Source: Selaginella moellendorffii (Eukaryota > Streptophyta > Lycopodiopsida > Selaginellales > Selaginellaceae). Taken from it: a stretch of DNA of 64,000 nt. Below are positions 9,235-19,207 of the stretch, piece by piece. The notes beneath the pieces were generated by a model that did not search any database, had not been told where the DNA came from, and worked only from the letters and a program-made list of their open reading frames with translations. The position numbers and the translations under genes were made by a program. Numbering within the stretch: position 1 is the stretch's first letter; the number at the start of each line of letters is the position of its first letter. Where the stretch lies: assembly GCF_000143415.4 (NCBI RefSeq), contig NW_003314391.1, positions 127,652-191,651 on the forward strand, in the 5' to 3' direction.

Positions 9235-9885
9235 GCGTAACCTCTTATATCCCCGGTTTGGGCACATTGACGAGGCGATCAAGGTCCTTCACTCGATTCA
9301 GGATCCCAATGTCTTCTCCTGGAAAATCCTGTTACGGGCCTTTTGCGACGACAATTGCGTTTCTGGGGAGGGAAAAACCTTTGATTCTCTACAGGAGAGG
9401 GTGGACTACGATGGTGATCGCATATACCCGCATTGGGCATATTTTGCGGCAAAGCCCAACCAGGTGGAGTGCCTCTCGTCCACCGCGAGATCTTGCTCAA
9501 TGGATGCTGTCCCAGGGACAAGTAAAGTTTCTACTCGAGTACGCACTGCCGCTGGTTGGAATTCATGGTTTCGCGGCTCGAGATCTTTCTTTTCCTTTTG
9601 CAGGAGATGAGAAGCTCGTCCCGCTAGACACCAAGACGTTGTCTGAGCTCACGTCGGCAGCCGAAAGCCTTGACATGAAACCACTGGTGGACTTGACCAG
9701 TAGACTCTAGCACGGATGATCGAAGGAAAGACTCCGAAAGAGATCCGGACTGCCAGACGATCTAACCAGAGGAAGAAGCGAATGTCATAGATCTCTCACA
9801 GGCATGGCAAGAAGCACGTTTTGTGACTACTCGTTAAAGAAGTTTACGAATTGCTTAATTCCTGCTCGGCAGTGGACAAGGAATG
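9235..9885 (+). pseudogene. PPR + SKP1-like composite relic, copy 3
   Basis: PPR motif FGHIDEAIKVLHSIQDPNVF leads into SKP1-like ECLSSTAR/SCSMDAV sequence (shifted frame), ETKTLSELTSAAESLDMKPLVDLTS-type residues and then intron-derived sequence of the SKP1-like gene. It lies only about 220 bp from the 3' end of the intact SKP1-like gene but in the opposite orientation. Confidence 0.75.
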
Positions 9886-10105
9886 CATTTTGCTTGATCT
9901 TTATCGAACAGCCTTGCGATTCCACGGCCTAGTTTTTGGTTTGAAACACTTGGATGAGTTATAGAGCTACACACTCCATGATAGCATGAAGAACTTTTAA
10001 TTTTTCCTGTTAATGTTTTGTACATAGAAAGAATGGAAGGAACAAAAAAGAGAAAAAGTTATTTGAAAGAAAAAAGAAAAAAAGAAAAAAAGAGAAAAAT
10101 TGGGA

Positions 10106-11637
10106 TCATCCAACGAGCTCGTGTGTCTTTGGCTGACAACAATTCTGTGTTGGACTTGTCGTCGTCGGCGTCGTCGTCCAAAGCCCGTGTTCTTGGTTGC
10201 TCGAAGATGCCAAGGCGAGAATCTCTTGCATCCGGTTGGGCCAGTCGGCGTTTAGTCTCCTCGCAAAATCTTCGACTTCCCTGAAGCTCAATCGATCAGG
10301 CTCATGCGAGAAAACGAGAACAAAGTTGTTCTCGAGGGAAGGAAACAGCGATGCTTTTATAATTCTGAAAGCACAGACTGAGGGATGTAAGTTGATATGA
10401 ACCTGTCAAGCTCCTCCTTCATGGCGGGATCCAAGTCGTCTTCCTCGTCGGGGTAGCCCAGCTCGTCGGCCTCGGGCAAGTGATGGCTGTCCTCACACCT
10501 TCCAGAGTTCTCGGCCTATACACGCGCAAATCCATTAAAGTCACACAGGCAACCAAACTTGCGACCTTTACTTCGTCATTCTCCAAGGATGTCGCGCAGC
10601 TCCCTTTCGAAGAGGTTTGATCCTTCTTTCTCCTGTTCTTTTTCCTCTTGGCCTTTCCTGATTTCGCTAGCTTATCTGCGAGCGAGTAGCAAATGGCGAG
10701 TATCAAACTATGCTAAAAGAAGCGAGTAAACACGCACATACCTCCTTTGTCATCGCCATCGATGAAGGAAACCAAGTCATCCACTGACCGGTCGTCCCTT
10801 TTGCATTCTTCGATAGAGCCTTCCTAGAGTCAAGAGAGAAAAGAGAATTGTAGCGCAGGTACGAGGATACTTATCATACCTTTAGAAGTTTTTTGTCTTG
10901 CAACTCTTTTCTCTTCCTTGCATACAGCCGATTGAGCAGCCGTATCCTCATGTCATCCGTGGTGTTTTTCACAGGCTCCAGCTTCTCTTCCTGAATCAAA
11001 CGAAAACCATTTGAATCAAAGAAAACGAAAAGTGGAATGAAAAAGTTGAAACAAAGTGCCATGCCTGTGAGAGATCTATAACATTCGCTTCTTACTTCGG
11101 TTAGATCGTCTGGCAGCCCAAATGTCTCGCGGATCTCTTTCGGAGTCTTTCCTTCGATCATCCGAGCTAGCGCTCGACTGGTTAAGTCCACCAGCGGTTT
11201 CATGTCCAGGCTATCGGCCGCCGACGTGAGCTCACACAACGTCTTGGTGTCTAGCCGGACGAACTTCTCGTCGAAAAACTTCCTCTCCTAAAAGAGAAAA
11301 GGAAGAGCACGAAGATCACGAAACCATGAATCCCAACCAGCGATGTTACCTTATCGGACCGACCTGGGACCTGATGGAAGCGGCAGTACTCGAGTAGCAA
11401 CTTAAGCGTGCTGGGATTAACTTGAGCCGGAAGAGCGATTATCACCTTATCCCTGGGGCAGCATCCGTTAAGCAAGACCTCGCGGTGGACGAGAGGGAAG
11501 AGCATGGCCGCCTCCCATTCCACCTCGTGCCGCGAGCCATCCACAGTCTCGAGGCAAATCGGCGCCTTGTCATGCAGTGGCGATCCCGGCAGTGGCGCGG
11601 GCGAGTGGAGACACTTTGCTGCCATCACCACTGACAT
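10106..11637 (-). CDS. SKP1-like protein with extended C-terminus (ASK20/21 type)
   Basis: Seven exons (11637-11350, 11287-11096, 10990-10880, 10823-10742, 10675-10572, 10515-10403, 10280-10106), all GT-AG and in phase, give about 354 aa. Residues 30-100 are the BTB/POZ-like SKP1 N-terminal fold (ICLETVDGSRHEVE, LLLEYCRFHQVPGRSDK). The F-box-binding SKP1 C-terminal region follows: LCELTSAADSLDMKPLVDL, KTPKEIRETFGLPDDLTEEEK. After it comes a long tail (DDMRIRLLNRLYARKRKEL, a Lys-rich stretch, an acidic stretch, and DFARRLNADWPNRMQEIL) that is characteristic of the ASK20/21 subgroup and not of ordinary 160-aa SKP1. The role would be adaptor between cullin-1 and F-box proteins in SCF ligases, or a divergent function. 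ATG at 11637 or 11625 is possible. It is the source of the three composite relics. Confidence 0.9.
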
Positions 11638-11640
11638 CAC

Positions 11641-11788
11641 GATCTAAGCTACAAGATCCCAGGATCACATTGGAGCCCTAGAAGAGAGAGAGGAGAGAGA
11701 GGGGGAAGGAAATCACACGAAGAACCCTATACCCCGGCTTTGGCGGCGGCTGGAAGTGGAATCCGGGCACTAGGTGAGACAATCGATA
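11641..11788 (-). promoter_or_regulatory. Very short intergenic promoter region with GA repeat
   Basis: Only about 150 bp separate the stop of the upstream kinesin gene (11789) from the SKP1-like ATG. The space contains a GA-rich run on the plus strand (about 11680-11705), that is a CT-rich leader for the minus-strand SKP1-like gene. No TATA box is obvious. Confidence 0.4.
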
Positions 11789-14137
11789 CTACTGGCTGAT
11801 CAAATCGATGGCGCGGGCAGCGAATTTCCAGCGTCCAGCGGCCCAGCTCTTCGTCCGCCACAACACACAGCGCCTCTGCTAGACCTAGAAAAGTGATTTT
11901 GTGGGTGGAATTTAAAACATCGGCATATGCCATGAATATTCCATCCTTATGGTCTATTCTAGATGTAAAAATTCCGGTGTCTCACCTCCACGGCTCTTTG
12001 CCGAGCATCGGCGAGCCGGCATGGAATTCGCTGGTTGTTCCTCGCGTTCTTTCGATTCTTGGTCGATTTCCTAGTCACCTGTGGAGGCGCCTTCTTGTAA
12101 ACGCTAACTCTGAGCACTGGTACGTTTCCTGGCCTGTGAGGCCTGTACATCCAAGGCCGAGCTTGCGGATTGTATGCCACCCGAGCTTTCTGGAAACCAA
12201 AGGAGCTTGAGAACGAGAAAAACGAAAGGAGAGCTTGGCTTACCTTGTTTTGTCCTTGGATTCTCTTCAATTGTTGTAGCAGACGCTCGGTGAGCTCCTC
12301 TTTTTCCTTGTCTGGCGATGATGTTGCTAAGGAGGTGAGCTTGAGCTGTGGCTCAAGCTCCACTCGCATCAATGCCAGAGCTTTCTCGCTGAATTCTCGA
12401 GGATCCAGGTGCTCGACTCCGGCGTTACGAGTGTCGTCACTAAGCTGTGCTTTCAGCCTGGAAACACTCCTCACTAAGTAGCTCTTGGAAACATTGAAGC
12501 ACTCACCTCAAAATCTCCTCGCCAAGCAAGGCGCTCTTGGGGTCCTGGTTGATACGAGGTGCGTTCCTGATGCTCCTTGCGCGGTTGGCATATCTCAGTG
12601 TGCTGACGGTCTCTTCGTAGTTATGCTCCGAAGGGCCGATGTTTGCAACCATCACTGTCTTGGCGTTTCCACCCAGTGAATCTTGCAAAAGCCTCGTCAG
12701 CTTTGAGTCTCTATACGGGATATGCGTGCTTTTTCCGTCAGCCAACGCAGATATTACGTTTCCCAAAGCCATGAGAGACCAATTTATGTTGGTCAGCTCT
12801 CGGAATCTTTTCCCTTTGGCACCAGCTTTGCTCATTCTTTCACTTCCGGCCAGGTCGACCTGAAATACTGAAGCAAGTTAGAATCGAGAAACAAGAAAAG
12901 AAAAAAAATACCAGATGAAGTTTTCCAACTCGAACATGAAGGCGTTTCCCTGGATCATTCTCGGCGACGTAACTAGCCTCGACAGTCACAGTAAAGATTG
13001 AATGCGAACGAGACGAATCTTGGTTCATCAGAGTCGCTCCCACAGATCTGTTTTTCTTTCCTACCTACGAAAAAAGAAGGAATGCACCTTCAGTGTCAAC
13101 TACTAGTAGAGAAAAAAACTTACCATTAGTAAATGCAAGATGTCTGATAAGCTGTACATTCTGCGGCACGTAAGGTTCTTCACAAAAATTCCAACGTCAG
13201 CGCTTTCTATCAGCTCCAGCTTTGTGCTGGCGGCAGAAGAGCCTGGTACCAGCAAATCTCTGATCTCTTCATTGTAAATCTCCAGAAATGATGCACGGAC
13301 GAGAAACCGGGTTGAGCTTTGGTTCCTAGCGATGTAAGAAAAGATATCCTGGAACGCAGAGGGAATTATCCCCCGGTACTCTGTAAAGAAAAACCGTGAG
13401 AAGCTCATATGGACAAGAAGTCATTTCAGTTGATTACCATGTCGTTACCATACCAGGCTGATCGTCAAAGCCTTCCATTGTGTAAGTCTTCCCAGACGCG
13501 GTTTGCCCGTATGCAAGTACGGTACCATTGTAGCCGTGCATCACACTCTCCACAACCGGATGAGCTACCTCTTGGTAGAGCTGCTGCTGGGAACACTTGG
13601 AGTCGTAAACTCGATCAAACTCGAAAACTCTGACCCCAGTGTCGATCGGACCTCGTCGCCCAGGTCCACGCACCTGCATGGTTCATCCATCATTGAGCTT
13701 TAGCAGAACAACCGGAATAGCGAAGGCAAAAAAATGGGTTCTTTTGAGCAGCGGCTAAAATCCCCAAGAAACCTTGCGACTCTAGAATGCAGCTAACATT
13801 TCATTCTCAAAAGGCATCTAGAGAACGAAAAGAAGAACTCTAGAATGCAGCTAAGATTTAAGGAATTGCGCGGCTAAAATCGCCAAGCAACTTTCCGACT
13901 CTAAACACGAGAATGCAGCTAAGATTTCATTCTCAGAGCATCTAGAGAAGAAATTTCGCGATTCTAGAGCACGATCAATGCAATGCGGGATCGAAATACC
14001 TCGATCCTGTGCTGCCGCGTGAAAACCTTGACGCAGCTCCGGCGCCGGGCGACAAGCTCTCTGTGAGACATCGGGCGGCAGCGCACGACGACCTGGACGC
14101 GCTCCCGGCCGCTGGAGGGAGCGTCCGCCGTCGCCAT
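11789..14137 (-). CDS. Kinesin-2-like motor protein, short form
   Basis: Eight exons (14137-14000, 13673-13454, 13380-13124, 13064-12912, 12859-12507, 12457-12244, 12189-11986, about 11878-11789) in phase give about 542 aa. The motor domain is complete: [11 protein letters not shown]-loop [13 protein letters not shown] (usually GQTGTGKT), [15 protein letters not shown], switch [12 protein letters not shown], switch [30 protein letters not shown] and [16 protein letters not shown]. The neck reads [17 protein letters not shown] with [11 protein letters not shown], like KIF3/KIF17. Kinesin-2 drives anterograde intraflagellar transport; lycophyte sperm are flagellated, so retention is expected. 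Only about 70 residues of possible coiled coil and a basic, unrecognised tail follow, far less than the usual stalk and tail. The last acceptor is my least certain boundary. Confidence 0.85.
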
Positions 14138-14574
14138 CGCATCCTTGCGCAAACCCTAGCTCCAAGAAAACAAAACCCTAGAATCAAACTCCCGTGTCAT
14201 GTGAAATCTAACGGTCGCGGATCCACGGTCACATGGATCCAGTCACTAAATGGAGGAACACGCAGCATGGGCCTGGACACCATAACCTCTTGCGGGAACA
14301 AAATATTTGGCCTTCTCTGCAAGCTCTGGCTTTGTTGCCTCTTCGTCAAGGTAATTTTAATCACTGTCTTCCTTGTCCCAAGACAGCACCATGGTCAGAG
14401 CTTATAAAAAGCAAAGAAATCGATTGACACTATCTCTGCAAGCTCTCAGCTCTAAGGTTTTAAATCGCCCTTGTCTTCTTGTCTCAATACAGGCACCCAG
14501 TTTTTCTAAGGAGTGAGAGAGAAAGAGCTCGACCAAGTGAAGAAAATCCTCCTTTGAGCTTAATTCATAGAAGC
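14138..14574. promoter_or_regulatory. Divergent intergenic region, kinesin / PKS-like
   Basis: The kinesin ATG (minus) and the PKS-like ATG (plus) face away from each other across 437 bp. The kinesin side has an AAACCCTAG telo-box-like motif near its leader (about 14150-14185). On the plus side a splice acceptor near 14493 suggests an intron in the 5' leader. Confidence 0.45.
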
Positions 14575-15492
14575 ATGGAGAATATAAAGCTAGCTCTGGA
14601 GCTCCCAGAGCTTGAGGGGGCCTACAGAAGCGTCATAGAAGAGATGGGTGTGTGCTTGTCAAAGGCATCCACGAGAGCTTCTTCTTCCTCTTGGATTTGT
14701 AGCGATGTCCACTACATGAGCGGGGTTTTCAGCGAGGAGGAATCGTCTCAAGAGAGCGCCGCGCGAGCCTCCACCGATAGCTGCGACTCGTCCATCTCCA
14801 GGCTCAAGCACTTTTGCCTCTGTGGTCCACCTTTGATCTCCAACTCGGTGCTGGAAAATGCGAGCTTGATGGTGCACATGGAGCGCAAATCTCTGCGAGA
14901 GAAGGCGATGATCCGGCTCAAGAAGCTGTCGCTGATGCCAGTGGGAAGAATCGATGACGAAGCTGGCGTCCCGGGGCCGCAGAATTCACCAGTCTCGACC
15001 TGGCAGCATCCGATCATCGTCGATGTGAGTGAAGTGATCAATCCATCGCCGGAGGAGCAACCGATCCAGCTGGTTGCCCAGGAAAACGTACTTGGAGTCT
15101 TTGGCAGCTTCAACTCCTCAAGTCGATTGCTAGATCTCAGCAGCAGCCAGGGATCGTCGCAAGGAGCGTTTGGGTCGCCCCTCTCGGTAGAAATCCCGCT
15201 GCTCGATCCGGCATTCTCTGGCGATTTCGATGGCCACGCCTCCGATTCTAGCTCAGATCTCTTCGAGCTGGAAAGCCTGGTGGCAACGTCGACGACGACG
15301 ACTCCGACTCTAACCTCGGCGCGATCTTCGATCGATCCGGACGAAGCCTCGAAGGAAGAGAGATCTACGCAAGAAATGGGAGATTTGGATGGGCTAGCAG
15401 CAGCGGATGGGCCTAGAACATACCTCATTGTTTACTCCAACTCCGGGAAGCGCACCAAAGTGTCGTCTTCATCCTCCTGGAAGACTGTGTAG
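14575..15492 (+). CDS. Phytochrome kinase substrate (PKS)-like protein
   Basis: An uninterrupted 305-aa frame from ATG 14575; the longer in-frame extension upstream begins with a non-ATG codon. It is Ser- and acid-rich and mostly disordered. Near residues 215-260 it has AFGSPLSVEIP, then ASDSSSDLFELESL, which correspond to the two short conserved motifs of PKS proteins (VFGSP..IE and SDSSSDLFEIE). A Cys pair FCLCG near residue 110 recalls the Cys cluster of PKS proteins. PKS proteins act at the plasma membrane with phototropins and phytochrome. Overall similarity outside the motifs is low, so the call rests on short motifs. The gene is followed closely by the assembly gap. Confidence 0.55.
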   Translation: MENIKLALELPELEGAYRSVIEEMGVCLSKASTRASSSSWICSDVHYMSGVFSEEESSQESAARASTDSCDSSISRLKHFCLCGPPLISNSVLENASLMVHMERKSLREKAMIRLKKLSLMPVGRIDDEAGVPGPQNSPVSTWQHPIIVDVSEVINPSPEEQPIQLVAQENVLGVFGSFNSSSRLLDLSSSQGSSQGAFGSPLSVEIPLLDPAFSGDFDGHASDSSSDLFELESLVATSTTTTPTLTSARSSIDPDEASKEERSTQEMGDLDGLAAADGPRTYLIVYSNSGKRTKVSSSSSWKTV

Positions 15493-15543
15493 CATAGTGA
15501 CAATTACTCGATCCGCCACGTGGCGACAATGTAAAAGGATATT

Positions 15544-15643
15544 NNNNNNNNNNNNNNNNNNNNNNNNNNNNNNNNNNNNNNNNNNNNNNNNNNNNNNNNN
15601 NNNNNNNNNNNNNNNNNNNNNNNNNNNNNNNNNNNNNNNNNNN
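15544..15643. other. Assembly gap (100 N)
   Basis: Exactly 100 N, the usual placeholder for a gap of unknown size. It removes the 5' exons of the ROP gene. Confidence 0.99.
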
Positions 15644-16444
15644 GATAACTTTAGTGCCAATGTTGTCGTGGATGGCAACACTGTGAATTGGGTCTCTGGG
15701 ACACCGCTGGTACGTTTAGCTGAAAAACTGGCTTGTTCTAACGCAAACGCATGCTTGCTTTTTGTTTCTCGTAAATCTCCCAGGCCAGGAAGACTATAAC
15801 AGGCTGCGTCCATTGAGTTACCGAGGAGCCGACGTTTTCCTTCTAGCTTTCTCACTTATAAGCCGAGCTAGCTATGAAAACATTTCCAAGAAGGTTTTTT
15901 TGCGCTCGAATTAAAACTTGAAACCTCTTCTTGCTTACGCTATGGTCTACATTGCATTGCAGTGGATTCCAGAGCTGAAACACTACGCCCCGACGGTGCC
16001 TGTCATTCTCGTTGGCACGAAGCTGGGTGAGTCCTTGATTTGATTCACCGTTTGCCAATGCTGGTTCTTTTCAACTCCAGACTTGCGAGATGATAAGCAG
16101 TTTTTTGCCGATCATCCGGGAGCGACGCCTATTACCACTGTCCAGGTACAAAAAATATGTTTTTGTTCGTTCTTTCTAATGCCCCGAGTCATATTCGTGT
16201 TTTCCAGGGCGAAGAACTGAGGAAGCAAATCGGTGCTGCTGCCTACATCGAGTGTAGCTCGAAAACCCAGCAGGTCCGTCTTGTGACAAAGGAGTGAAGC
16301 TTTTTGCTGCTGTGTTGTTTGTTCTAAACCTCTTTTGTGCTCCAGAATGTAAAGGCAGTGTTTGATGCTGCGATCAAGGTGGTCCTCCAACCTCCAAAGC
16401 AGAAGAAAAAGAAGAAGAAGCAAAAGGCCTGTACGATACTCTAG
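15644..16444 (+). CDS. ROP/RAC small GTPase (type I), 5' end missing
   Basis: Exons at 15644-15709, 15784-15893, 15963-16026, 16081-16145, 16208-16273 and 16346-16444 encode a plant Rho GTPase from the switch I region on: [19 protein letters not shown] (with a frame problem), [57 protein letters not shown]. It ends in a polybasic stretch of Lys and the CAAX box CTIL, typical of geranylgeranylated type I ROPs at the plasma membrane. The G1 loop and start lie in the gap. Just 45 bp from the gap edge the sequence AATTGGGTCTCTGG lacks one base relative to the frame for N-L-G-L-W-D-T-A-G: an assembly error at a contig end or a real frameshift. Downstream exons are intact. Confidence 0.88.
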
Positions 16445-16721
16445 AGCGGAGTTGCGGAGTTTTTTAGATGGATCGCCACAGAGAACATCAACCGGTTCCA
16501 TCGATTTAACGTTACCAACATATCACACAGATTGGAAAGAAAGAAAATTTCTTATTGCTACTAGCATTTAGTACGTTAAAAAGGATATGCCAACTGTATG
16601 CTAATTTTTAAGAAGAAAACCCTCACTGTTAATAGCGTTAGTTATTGTGGGAGGGAAGACAAGGAGACAGGCAGTAGGAGCTAGGGCAACGAGAAATTTC
16701 CCCATTCTCAAGTGGAACGCT

Positions 16722-18411
16722 ATGGCGGATTCTTGCGAGGGCTCGGTGCTGGAAGAGGAGATCGATGACGATTACGATCCCACAGGCGAAGGCGAAGGTG
16801 AGATCGATGAAATTTTCGCCGGTTTTCTTTCTTCCTTTGGTAGAGATCGTTGAGTTGGAGCTCGAGGCCTTCTTAGAATTTGGTAGGCGAGGATTCAAAG
16901 AGTCTTTTGTAGTGGAATGGAGGCCGTTTTGTGAGGGAAAAAGAGAGAATAGCTAAAACAATGCCGAGGGCTGTTTGGAATCCATAAGTTTTGGCGTTTG
17001 TTCTAAGTTTGCTAGACTACTCAGACCAGCGCACGAACTTGTACAGGGAATGCGCTCACAAAAACCATCCAAAGCTCCAACACTATAATCAGGTAGCCTT
17101 GCTTTGTTCTTCTGCTTGTAAATATCGGCACTGCTTGTGTAGAAACTGAAACTTCAACACAGGCGATTTCATTGCTTCCGAGGATGTTTCCACCAAAGCG
17201 TTTGCGTAAGAAAGGTTTTGTTGTGTATTTCCTAAGAATGCTGCTTAAACTTGGCAGAACCAGTCAGCCCGAGAGCTCGAGCTGATATTGGACGCCTTCC
17301 AAGTCCCAGTAAGATTAGTTTCTTGTCCAGTGCTATGTATTTCTCTCTTTTCTTTGCAGCCGCACCCGTAGAGCAAGGAAGCACTCAGGGCTCAATGGTG
17401 AAGTGGAAGTCTAGCGAAGGAAAAGATAGCCAGGGTGGCCTGCAATACAACGTACCGCAGTCGAGAGGTGATGGGGATGAAGCGGAGCAAAAGAAGGGCC
17501 AAAGATCGATGCTGAGTAGCGTACAAACAATGGAGCAACCTCGACTTTCTCCAAATTACACGTCCATGCAAACGGAGTTGCTGGAGAAGGTAAAGAGGGA
17601 CCTCGAGGAGGAAGGCTGCAATTTGATGGAACAGAGGCGAAGGGATGTCATTGAAGAGGTCGAAAGGCAAATAGATGAGGAGAGGAAGAGGCTGCAAGAG
17701 ATACAGAACTCGAAGCTTCAAGAAGATCTGGAGCTCGAATATAAACTTCTCGAGCAGAAGGAGCTGGAGAGGAAGCGTGCTTGGGAGGAGAGGCTCAAAC
17801 AGGAAGAAGAGGAGAGCGCGAAGATGGCCAAAGATCTTGCAGAGCGGAGGAAGAAGACAGAGGAGGATGTTACAAAGGTGTTGGAGCTGGAGACGAAGAG
17901 CTTCGAGCTGGAAAGCTTGCAGCGGCTGAACTCTTTCAGAGCGGCTCTGGAGGACGAAGAGCTAAAGCTAATCGAATCGGAGAAAACGAAGACTTTGGCT
18001 CTCGTCGAGGACAAAGTTCTAGCAGAGGAGGAGCTTGTCGCGAAGGAGATGAAGAAGGACGCTCTTGGAAGGATGAAGCTACTGGCCCAGGCGCTGGAAA
18101 CGGCCGTTTACGAAAGGGAACTGGAGGTGGCGAGACAGAGGGCGATGGAGCGGGTGGAATGGGAAAGAAAGGAGCATCGGATGAAGATCGAGAGGGAAGT
18201 GGACGAGGAAGTGGCCAGTTTCAAGGAAGATCTTGTGAAGGAGAGGAGGGAGCGAATGCTACAGCAGGTTTGCAGGAGGATTTGCGAAGAACACAGGCTC
18301 CATTACGAGGTAATCTCATTCCCGATCGAAGGAAGTTCTAACTCCAAGCAGGCTTTGTCGCGAGGAAACTTTGGTGTCCCGGACAAAGCGGTCATGGCTG
18401 CGAGGGTCTGA
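16722..18411 (+). CDS. Acidic coiled-coil protein, function unknown
   Basis: Five exons (16722-16797, 17016-17092, 17163-17214, 17258-17308, 17360-18411), all in phase, give about 435 aa. The N-terminus is acidic (EEEIDDDYDPTGEGE). Residues 26-85 contain a conserved-looking segment (YRECAHKNHPKLQHYNQ, LLPRMFPPKRLRKKEP). From about residue 150 to 390 the protein is a nearly continuous charged coiled coil rich in Glu, Lys and Arg. I do not recognise a family; the N-terminal acidic motif loosely recalls basal-body proteins of the CEP164 kind, but no WW domain is visible. The final GTAATC..CAAGCAG stretch (18310-18351) could be spliced out in frame. Confidence 0.75.
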
Positions 18412-19207
18412 AAAGTCTCCAAAAGTTTTCCAGCTCCAATAAAGCAGCCATTAGAACTCACGATCGATCGAAAGCTGCAAGTAGACGAGCGAGCGAGTAA
18501 AACTTCCGTGATCGTGTGCCCAGTAAATTCGTGAAGAACACGAGTTTAACTGTTGGTAAAGTTCTCGGCAGTAAACGCCCGAGGAACTAGATAATTTATA
18601 AGGGGCGGGCAGTGTGAACGGAGTTAATGGCTGGGAATGAGCTTGGTTTTCCGGGGAGGACGCTAAACCCTTATTCCTAGCAGTATTGTTTTTGCGGCCG
18701 ATAAACTGGGCTAGGTGGGAGAAGGGCTTTGATTTTATTTGTGGAGCGCGACGACGGCGGAGGAGGAGTGATTTCTTCGGCGCTGTTGCTCCAGCGCGCG
18801 AGCACGACGGCGGCAGCTGTGAATTCCTTCCCGGCGCGCAGGAAATCGCGATGGAGGAGGGGTCTTGACCTAATTCGAGGTGCGGCATTGTTAGGGTTTT
18901 TGGGATTGATGGAGAGCTCCCAGGCAGCAGGCGCTTCCGCGTTTTAGGCCTCCAGGAAGAAGAAGCTCGAATGTGGCACACGAGGGAAGTCAAAGCTAGA
19001 GCTGCGCGCCACTCAATTCTATTGTGGAGATTTAGGAGAGGTATTAGCATTGGCTTTTCCTTTGGCTCTCCTCGGACTGATTTTTTCTTCTTTTGGTTTT
19101 TTTTTTTTGCCTCCTGATAATGGTTCTTTTCTCAAGCGCAGATAGAAGAATGTGTGAGCGGGAACGGTGCAGATTACATAGCGAATTTTAGGACAAATGC
19201 AATTTAG
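18412..19207 (+). promoter_or_regulatory. Upstream region and 5' leader of NOT2
   Basis: No coding sequence is recognised. It includes GC-rich blocks (CGACGACGGCGGAGGAGG, about 18750-18768), a TTAGGGTTTTTGGG motif near 18890 typical of plant translation-related promoters, and a T-rich run near 19085-19105. A stop codon directly precedes the NOT2 ATG. Confidence 0.5.

Larger units (their letters stand above)
8010..9870. repeat. Segmental duplication, copy 2 (partner 828-2740)
   Basis: Same order as copy 1: CVNH promoter, then a short stretch around CACCCTTTTTGGGGCAAGAC, the subtilase relic, then the PPR/SKP1 composite. Copy 2 is still attached to an intact CVNH gene, which suggests that it is the parental arrangement. 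Confidence 0.85.

Noticed and set aside
14748-15428. 226-aa minus-strand open frame
   Set aside because: Shadow of the PKS-like gene; Ser-rich composition mirrors its codon bias and no motifs are present.
17718-18014. Ser-rich minus-strand frame
   Set aside because: Antisense of the Glu/Lys coiled coil on the plus strand.
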